This document shows, in pieces, positions 7,281-11,299 of a DNA stretch of 11,299 nucleotides. This stretch comes from DASVXQ01 sp046727955 (GTDB lineage: Bacteria > Actinomycetota > CALGFH01), in the NCBI GenBank assembly GCA_046727955.1, contig JBKPDO010000006.1, forward strand, positions 1 to 11,299, read 5' to 3'. Numbering within the stretch: the first letter of the stretch is position 1; every line of letters begins with the position of its first letter. The notes beneath the pieces were generated by a model. The model saw only the letters and a program-made list of their open reading frames with translations. It was not told the DNA's origin and made no database searches. The position numbers were made by a program, and so were the translations under genes.

Positions 7281-7832
7281 TCAAATGAGGCCGCGCTGGC
7301 TGGCGACCAGATGGGCGTACTGGATCATCGCCTGGTCATCGTCGGCGGGGACGACCAGGCGCAGCGCGGGACCGCTGCGAACCGAGCTGAACAGCTCGTC
7401 GTTGCGCCGCACCTTGGCGTGGGCGAGGCGTGGGGGGACCTTGCTCTTGTCCCGCAGGCTCTTGCGAGGGTCCTTGGGGTCGGTCAGCTTCGCGGCGTAG
7501 TCGCCCTGGTCGGTCTCGACGAACTCGCTCCAGGGGTAGTACGAGGAGCCCCCGTGGGGCTTACCGAAGATCACCACGCGGCCACGCTCCCGGCCCCAGG
7601 CCTCGCGGGTCGTCTGCCCGACCAGGACCTCAGCCCGACCGAGATCGCCCTCGACCTGGTAGCCAATCGCGGGGTCGTAGTGCTCGGTGTCGCCGTTGGG
7701 CCATCGGTAGCTCCGCTCCTCAGAGGGACCCAGACGCGTGATCTTGAGGTCACCCGCCTGCCCATTGAGGTGCTTGTCGATGAGCTCGTCGATCAGCTTG
7801 TGCAGGTCGCTGCGGAAAGCGGTAAGGTCCAT
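7281..7832 (-). CDS. Orphan protein of unknown function
   Basis: Not recognised. The frame is intact, 183 aa from the preferred start. It begins with an amphipathic helix (DLTAFRSDLHKLIDELIDKH), followed by a mixed alpha/beta region rich in Gly, Tyr and charged residues (RSYRWPNGDTEHYDPAIGYQ; RVVIFGKPHGGSSYYPWSEF) and a basic stretch near KDPRKSLRDKSKVPPRLAHA. No signal peptide or membrane helix. The start at ATG 7832 is chosen because GGAGG (7842-7838) sits 5 nt before it and a plausible -10 lies upstream at 7871-7866. The frame is open back to an ATG at 7877, but those 15 codons have A/T-rich third positions unlike the rest and overlap the promoter. It stands alone between two pseudogenes, with its own AT-rich, palindrome-bearing promoter, and is one of the few undamaged genes in the region. 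That hints it is selected or recently arrived. Confidence 0.72.
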   Translation of the reverse strand: MDLTAFRSDLHKLIDELIDKHLNGQAGDLKITRLGPSEERSYRWPNGDTEHYDPAIGYQVEGDLGRAEVLVGQTTREAWGRERGRVVIFGKPHGGSSYYPWSEFVETDQGDYAAKLTDPKDPRKSLRDKSKVPPRLAHAKVRRNDELFSSVRSGPALRLVVPADDDQAMIQYAHLVASQRGLI

Positions 7833-7837
7833 GAGCG

Positions 7838-7842
7838 CCTCC
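7838..7842 (-). promoter_or_regulatory. Ribosome binding site of the orphan gene
   Basis: GGAGG on the minus strand, 5 nt before the ATG at 7832. It favours that start over the ATG at 7877, which has no comparable site. Confidence 0.6.
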
Positions 7843-7844
7843 AT

Positions 7845-7930
7845 CGTTACTGGGACTGTAACGTTAGTATCACTCATGGAATCTTACTTGACAAGTAAGT
7901 ATCACTTCATCTATGTAACGATACACTCAT
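7845..7930 (-). promoter_or_regulatory. AT-rich promoter/operator region of the orphan gene
   Basis: On the minus strand TTGTCA (7894-7889), a 17-nt spacer and GATACT (7871-7866) form a plausible -35/-10 pair. The -35 sits in a perfect palindrome, CTTACTTG-A-CAAGTAAG (7883-7899), suitable for a dimeric repressor. Further repeats: GTATCACTCAT (7867-7877), GTATCACTTCAT (7899-7910) and GATACACTCAT (7920-7930) in direct orientation, and CGTTAC-N7-GTAACG (7845-7863) in the leader. The patch is much richer in A/T than its surroundings. The regulator is unknown; no obvious candidate gene is adjacent. Confidence 0.55.
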
Positions 7931-7931
7931 C

Positions 7932-8273
7932 TTACTGAGCCGCTCCGTCTCGCCCTCTCGCCCTGCCAAGCGCCAGCATCGAGGAACTGCGAGAGACCCG
8001 TAGAAGGTCTGGTCGGCGAGCCGGTCGATGCGGACCTCGCGCAGGCTGCCACCAAGCGCGGCGACCATGCGGGCAGCCAGATCGTGGGGTCAGGGGTCGT
8101 GCCAGCTGGGCGCCGAGCAGGCGCACGGCGATCAGGCGGCCGATCCAGATGGGCAGGCGGCGAGGACCGTCGGGCTCAGCGAGCAGCACGATGTGGTCAC
8201 GGGCGGAGTCGCGGACGCGGCGCACGTCGGCAACGCGGATGTCGAGGAACTCGTGCTGGACGGCGGTCGGCAT
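7932..8273 (-). pseudogene. Bifunctional nuclease family (BFN, DUF151) pseudogene
   Basis: Members of this family are small acidic nucleases of about 150 aa with the hallmark LPIWIG-x-EA-x-A. Here ATG 8273 follows a good AAGGAG (8286-8281, 7-nt gap) and gives HEFLDIRVADVRRVRDSARD, then HIVLLAEPDGPRRLPIWIGR. The conserved EAxA segment right after is gone (about four residues lost in frame). After LARPLT an extra C in a C-run shifts the frame. The family sequence continues in the next frame as DLAARMVAALGGSLREVRID and DRLADQTFYGSLAV, then degenerates near 8000. The C-terminal third is missing. The first frame ends at 7932, the second at 7907 inside the neighbouring promoter patch. With the in-frame loss, frameshift and truncation it is surely inactive. 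Confidence 0.75.
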
Positions 8274-8294
8274 GGCGACGCTCCTTGGCCACAA

Positions 8295-8334
8295 GGCGGC
8301 TGGCGCGCGGCTCAAATCGAGGCTGCCAGCCGCC
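8295..8334. repeat. 10-bp perfect inverted repeat upstream of the BFN pseudogene
   Basis: GGCGGCTGGC (8295-8304) and GCCAGCCGCC (8325-8334) pair perfectly with a 20-nt loop, just upstream of the ribosome site of the DUF151 pseudogene. It could be a leader hairpin or an old terminator. No T-run follows. Confidence 0.45.
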
Positions 8335-8487
8335 GCCCTCACCCCGCCAGCTTGCTTGAGAACTCGCCACCTTCACTGAGAACGGACAATCGGCGGCGAG
8401 TCACTAGGATCACTCTCCGAGCGATCCCCCATAATAGAAGTTATGTAAACCAACCACCACCCTGTCGCCTTCGATGCGGTCGAGACC
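8335..8487. other. Intergenic DNA holding an AT-rich dif-like site
   Basis: No gene seen. The only conspicuous element is the AT-rich site at 8424-8451, described separately. TGTC occurs at 8463 and again at 8488, where a more regular TGTC series begins. Confidence 0.4.
8424..8451 (+). other. dif-like XerC/XerD recombination site (candidate)
   Basis: The site has two 11-bp arms, ATCCCCCATAA (8424-8434) and TTATGTAAACC (8441-8451), around a 6-bp centre, TAGAAG. Compared from memory with the Bacillus subtilis dif site, the right arm matches 10 of 11 bases and the whole 28 bp matches 20. The inner halves ATAA/TTAT are inverted, as in Xer sites. It is the most AT-rich segment for hundreds of bases. 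Alternatively it is a minus-strand promoter (TATTAT at 8436-8431). Actinobacterial dif consensus differs in detail, so this is tentative. Confidence 0.35.
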
Positions 8488-8601
8488 TGTCGGGGGTCAT
8501 CTGTAGAGCGCAGAGATGTTGTCCCGGCGAACGCAGAGTTCTGTCAGTGGATGACGCGAGGTTGTGTCACTCCGAGGTGCAGAGATGTGTCAGTAACGCC
8601 A
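8488..8601 (+). repeat. 22-23-bp periodic TGTC repeat array
   Basis: TGTC recurs at 8488, 8520, 8542, 8565 and 8588 in the same orientation. The last four are 22, 23 and 23 bp apart. They lie in degenerate units beginning at 8510, 8533, 8556 and 8579, exactly 23 bp apart. The clearest units are GCAGAGTTCTGTCAGT (8533-8548) and GCAGAGATGTGTCAGT (8579-8594), 14 of 16 identical; unit 8556 is the weakest. Ordered direct repeats of 20-23 bp occur as TnsB-binding sites at Tn7-like transposon ends and as replication iterons. Which one this is cannot be decided here. Confidence 0.55.
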
Positions 8602-9025
8602 GGGCTCTAGCCGCAGGCTGAAGCACCTCATCGCTTACGACTTGGTGCGCGATAGGGCGGCCGAGCCAGCGCTGCAGCGACCGCCAGTGCTTGTGCTCGG
8701 GATCGCGTGCTCCACGCAGATCCCGTGCTCTAGGGCCCGCTGGCGGCCGCTCAGGCCCGCGTACGGGCCGGCCGTCCGGTCCCAGCCGTCGCCGGCGACC
8801 AGCGCCGTGGGCGGGCCCGAGGCGGGGCGCCAGCGGCGCCGGCAGCGCGAACGCCAGCGCGCGCAGGACCACCACCACCCCGCCGGGGGTGTCCTCGACG
8901 GCGTAGGCGAGCACGCCCGGGTCGGGCGGCGGCAGCGCCAGCAGCCGCCGGCGGGGCGCGGGCAGGTCGCGGTGAGCGGCGAAGATCCCCAGCGCGTCGG
9001 CAGGGTCGGCCCGCGGAAGGAACAA
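8602..9025 (-). pseudogene. Unidentified pseudogene with two compensating frameshifts
   Basis: Family not recognised. Coding bias on the minus strand is strong but switches frames. The first segment (from about 9025) carries ALGIFAAHRDLPAPRRRLLA, DPGVLAYAVEDTPGGVVVVL and RALAFALPAPLAPRLG. Near 8820 the sense moves to another frame, with ALVAGDGWDRTAGPYAGLSG then RQRALEHGICVEHA. Near 8705 it returns to the first frame with EHKHWRSLQRWLGR before degenerating. No good start or ribosome site exists (only TTG at 9025), so the N-terminus is probably lost as well. The first frame's stop falls inside the repeat array to the left, which suggests an insertion or deletion junction at about 8600-8650. 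Confidence 0.55.
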
Positions 9026-9035
9026 CGGAACGAAG

Positions 9036-9076
9036 AGTCACGCCAGCGGCCGGCGGCGGGGCCGCTTAGCGTGACT
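9036..9076. repeat. Large hairpin between divergent remnants
   Basis: The outer arms AGTCACGC (9036-9043) and GCGTGACT (9069-9076) and the inner arms AGCGGCC (9045-9051) and GGCCGCT (9060-9066) are all perfect complements, separated by a tiny internal loop (C versus TA) and an 8-nt GGCGGCGG loop. It makes about 15 bp of GC-rich stem with no T-run. It could be a terminator or part of a transposon end. It sits between the minus-strand pseudogene and the plus-strand Tn3 transposase. Confidence 0.5.
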
Positions 9077-9182
9077 GGCCGTTCCAACGCACCCCACCGG
9101 ATCGACCGTCGGCCGTCGCCGTGGATGTAACAGTTTGGTCGCTTTCTGACGGCTGTGCGGTGGTCGGCTCTAGGTTCCGGGC

Positions 9183-10991
9183 GTGCCCGTCGAGTTCCTC
9201 ACCGACCAGGAGGCGGCCGCCTACGGCCGCTTCGCCGGCACGCCGTCCAGGGCAGAGCTGGAGCGGGCGTTCTTCCTGGACGACGCGGACAAGACGCTGG
9301 TCGCCAAGCGGCGCGGGGACCATTCACGGTTGGGGTTTGCGGTCCAGCTCACCACCGCGCGGTTCCTTGGGACCTTCCTGCCCGATCCGCTGGACGTCCC
9401 CACCGAGATCGTGGCCTACCTCGCCGAGCAGTTGGTGATCGCCGACCCGTCGTGCATCAAGCGCTACACCGAGCGGCGCACGACCCGGTTCGAGCACGCC
9501 GAGGAGATCAAGGCCGCTTACGGGCTGCGGGAGTTCGCCGAGGTCGCCAAGGACCTCGCCGACTGGGTCGACGCGCGGGTGTGGACCAGCGGGGATGGGC
9601 CGAGGGCGGTGTTCTTCGACGCGGTCGGCTGGCTACGGGAACGCTCGGTGCTGCTGCCTGGGGTGACCACGCTGGCGCGGCTGGTCGCCCGGGTCCGGGA
9701 GGAGGCCAACCAGCGGTTGTGGGACACCCTGGCCGGGCTGCCGACCGCTCCGCAGCGCCGGCGCCTCGCCGACCTGCTGGAGGTGCCCGCAGGCGAGCGG
9801 GTCTCCGACTTGGAGCGGTGGCGCAAGGGGCCGACCAAGCCGTCCGGCCGCAACCTGGAGCGGGCGCTGCACCGGGTGGCCGAGATCGCCGGGGCCGGGC
9901 TGGGCGGGCTGGAGCTGGACGCGGTCGTGCCGCACCGGCGGCTGGTGGAGCTGGCCCGCTACGGCATGGCCGGCACGGCCGCCCAGCTCCGCCGGCACCC
10001 GACCGCGCGCAAGCTCGCGACCCTGCTGGCCACCGTGGTCTACCTGGAGGCCAAGTCGGTCGACGACGCCCTGGAGCTGCTCGACCTGCTTATGGTCACC
10101 GAGCTGCTGGGCAAGGCCGAGCGGGAGGCCGACCGCGAGACCGTGCGTCGCCACCCCCGCCTGGCCAGGGCCTCGGCCAAGCTCGCGGCGGCGGTCGAGG
10201 TGCTGCTGGAGGCCACCAGTTGGGATGGCGACGTCGGCCTGGACCGGGTGTGGGCGTCGATCGAGGCGGTCCTGCCCCGCGCCGACGCCGAGCTACGCGC
10301 CGCGGTCGCGACGGTGACCGACCTGGTCCCGCCACCAGACGCCGACCTGGACGGGGCGATGCGCGCCGAGCTGGCGACCCGAATCACCACCGTGAGCGGC
10401 TTTGTGAAGATCCTCACCGAGGTCATCGCCTTCGGCGCCAACGCCGAGGCCACGCCGGTGCTTGCGGCGATGCAGGCGATGCCGCGGTTGCTGGACGGCC
10501 GGCGCACCCGGCGGCCGACCGTGGCCGATATCGACCCGGCGTTGGTGACCGGCTCGTGGAAGCGGCTGGTGTACGGGTCCGGGTCCCCGCGCCGGCCGGG
10601 CGGGAGGACCGACGGGGTCATCGACAAGAACGCCTACGTGTTCTGCGTGCTGACCCAGTTCCACCGCCACCTCAAACGCCGCGACATCTACGCCGAGGCC
10701 TCCGTCCGCTGGCGCGACCCGCGCGCCCACTTGCTCGACGGGGATGCCTGGGCGGCCGCCAAGGACACCGTGCTGGCCGCGCTGGGCCTGCTCGAAGACC
10801 CCGACGGGCGCAGGTCGACGGCGTTGATCCTCCGCCCGCGGTGGGCGTTGGGCCCGGGCCCGGTGCCGAGCTCGGCGGCGTCCAGGTCGACGTCGACGTG
10901 CTCGAGGGAGCCGCCGGCCGGCGCCCGTGCTGCGGGTGGTGGCCACCATCCCCCTCGTGCTGACCTGGGGTATTACGTTAGGGCCAGATAG
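9183..10991 (+). pseudogene. tnpA: Tn3-family transposase, N-terminal half (3' truncated)
   Basis: Tn3-family TnpA is a DDE transposase of about 1000 aa. Here only the first ~540 residues are genuine. The GTG start at 9183 gives PVEFLTDQEAAAYGRF, the usual beginning of the DUF4158 N-terminal DNA-binding domain. TTARFLGTFLPDPLDVPTEI, the KRYTERRTTRFEHAEEI segment and SWKRLVYGSGSPRRPGGRTD are also typical. Homology-like sequence ends after the VLAALGLLEDPDG segment (about 10812). The remaining codons to TAG at 10991 are low-complexity read-through into unrelated DNA. The DDE_Tnp_Tn3 domain with its catalytic Asp-Asp-Glu is entirely missing, so the product cannot transpose. No frame break was seen within the retained part. 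No resolvase gene lies in the window, and no convincing matching terminal inverted repeat was found upstream. Confidence 0.88.
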
Positions 10992-11004
10992 CGTAACGAA
11001 CCGG
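10967..11004 (+). repeat. Possible Tn3-type terminal inverted repeat (single copy)
   Basis: A 38-bp segment beginning GGGGTATTACGTTAGGG and containing GCGTAACG near its end. Tn3-family ends are typically 38 bp, start with GGGG and end in a TAA-containing motif. It lies 155 bp past the tnpA truncation. It reads inward to the right, so it would be the left end of an element lying beyond 11000 rather than the right end of the tnpA fragment. No convincing inverted partner is visible in the window. Confidence 0.25.
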
Positions 11005-11086
11005 ACGGGAGGGAGGGCCAGGGTGCGGCTGGCGGCTACTTTCGAGGCTCACCTCGAGCGCGGGCCGTCTGCGCGCCCACTGCCGG

Positions 11087-11160
11087 GCTGATGCCCTTCC
11101 GAGCCCTCCAAGTGCTACAGGATGCTGATGCCCTTCCGAGCCCTCCAAGTGCTACAGGAT
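11087..11160 (+). repeat. Perfect 37-bp tandem direct duplication
   Basis: Positions 11087-11123 and 11124-11160 are identical over all 37 bases, head to tail with no spacer. Each unit begins GCTGATGCCCTTCCGAG and ends GTGCTACAGGAT. The absence of any mismatch suggests a recent duplication or selection for the copies. Confidence 0.95.
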
Positions 11161-11177
11161 AAGGCCGGTTATCCTGT
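11154..11177. promoter_or_regulatory. Inverted repeat, candidate operator upstream of the last gene
   Basis: ACAGGATAA (11154-11162) and TTATCCTGT (11169-11177) are perfect complements with the 6-bp centre GGCCGG. The left arm contains the end of the second 37-bp unit, so ACAGGAT is present three times (11117, 11154 and, inverted, 11171). It lies 86 bp before the ATG at 11264, a suitable place for a repressor or activator site. Confidence 0.5.
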
Positions 11178-11263
11178 CGCCCGAGCGTCCCACCGCGAGC
11201 GCATACTGCCGCTCATCCGCGGGCCGAAGACGCACGCGCGACCCCCGCCAGGAAGGACCCTCG

Positions 11264-11299
11264 ATGCCCGAGCGCGACCCCGACCGACTGCCCACCTCC
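11264..11299 (+). CDS. Start of an unidentified gene (3' end outside window)
   Basis: ATG at 11264 is preceded by an excellent ribosome site, AGGAAGGA (11250-11257), with a 6-nt gap, and the frame is open to the window edge. Only 12 residues are visible (MPERDPDRLPTS), polar and Asp/Pro/Arg-rich, too few to identify. The upstream inverted repeat and 37-bp tandem repeat may belong to its control region. Confidence 0.6.
   Translation, partial: MPERDPDRLPTS

Larger units (their letters stand above)
10816..11263. other. Non-coding stretch after the Tn3 truncation point
   Basis: No convincing gene. After the truncation, a short plus-strand frame with GC3 bias ends in PVLRVVATIPLVLTW just before 10967; it might be a relic but is not identifiable. 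Next come a GGGG-led Tn3-end-like segment (10967-11004), a Shine-Dalgarno-like G/A-rich run near 11005-11020, the 37-bp tandem repeat and an inverted repeat. Confidence 0.4.

Noticed and set aside
7888..7917. Plus-strand promoter TTGACA...TATGTA
   Set aside because: The -35 is perfect, but the -10 is weak (3 of 6) and no plus-strand gene follows. The hexamer is explained by the palindrome at 7883-7899.
9155..10963. Plus-strand frame of 602 codons parallel to the Tn3 transposase
   Set aside because: Shifted frame of tnpA with an Arg/Gly/Ala-rich product. The frame from 9183 carries the recognisable Tn3 sequence.
11023..11091. 22-residue open frame (GTG 11023) after a G/A-rich run
   Set aside because: It could be a leader peptide before the gene at 11264, but there is no regulatory amino-acid run or other support. 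It is too short to call.
11087..11160. Two repeat units as the edge of a CRISPR array
   Set aside because: The units abut with no spacer, no third repeat follows, and there are no cas genes.

Overview
This is a high-GC window with strongly GC-biased third codon positions. Its gene families (a PadR-controlled ABC exporter, an actinobacterial TnsA/TnsB-like pair, a Tn3-family transposase with a DUF4158 N-terminus, a DUF151 bifunctional nuclease) point to an actinobacterium, possibly a poorly sampled lineage. No rRNA, tRNA or CRISPR array was seen.

Layout. (1) 1-3268, minus strand: an intact, tightly coupled operon padR - ABC ATPase - FtsX/MacB-type permease (the permease runs off the left edge). 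Its promoter carries a near-perfect 20-bp palindrome over the -10 box, a likely PadR operator. (2) 3269-3640: non-coding, with a perfect 18-bp-stem hairpin. (3) 3640-5780: decayed mobile DNA. It holds an unidentified frameshifted remnant, a TnsB-like (Mu-type) transposase cut off before its DDE core, and an apparently intact TnsA-like endonuclease. (4) 5823-7132: a polytopic membrane protein resembling the input half of actinobacterial sensor kinases, broken by one frameshift. (5) 7281-7832: an intact orphan gene of unknown function with an AT-rich, palindrome-rich promoter. (6) 7932-9076: a graveyard and regulatory patch. It contains a DUF151 pseudogene, a dif-like 28-bp site, a 22-23-bp periodic TGTC repeat array, an unidentified pseudogene and a large hairpin. 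(7) 9183-10991, plus strand: the N-terminal half of a Tn3-family transposase without its catalytic domain. (8) 10816-11299: non-coding sequence with a perfect 37-bp tandem duplication, an inverted repeat built from the same half-site, and the start of a gene leaving the window.

Functionally, the left end is an ordinary PadR-regulated drug or peptide export cassette. Nearly everything from 3.6 to 10.9 kb is accessory DNA that has served as a landing site for several unrelated transposons (Tn7-like, Tn3-like, possibly ISL3-like). At least seven reading-frame breaks fall there and none in the adjacent operon. I found no complete novel defence or transposition system. The most interesting leads are the TGTC repeat array (8488-8594), the dif-like site beside it, the TnsA/TnsB remnant, the 37-bp tandem repeat with its inverted half-site, and the intact orphan gene.
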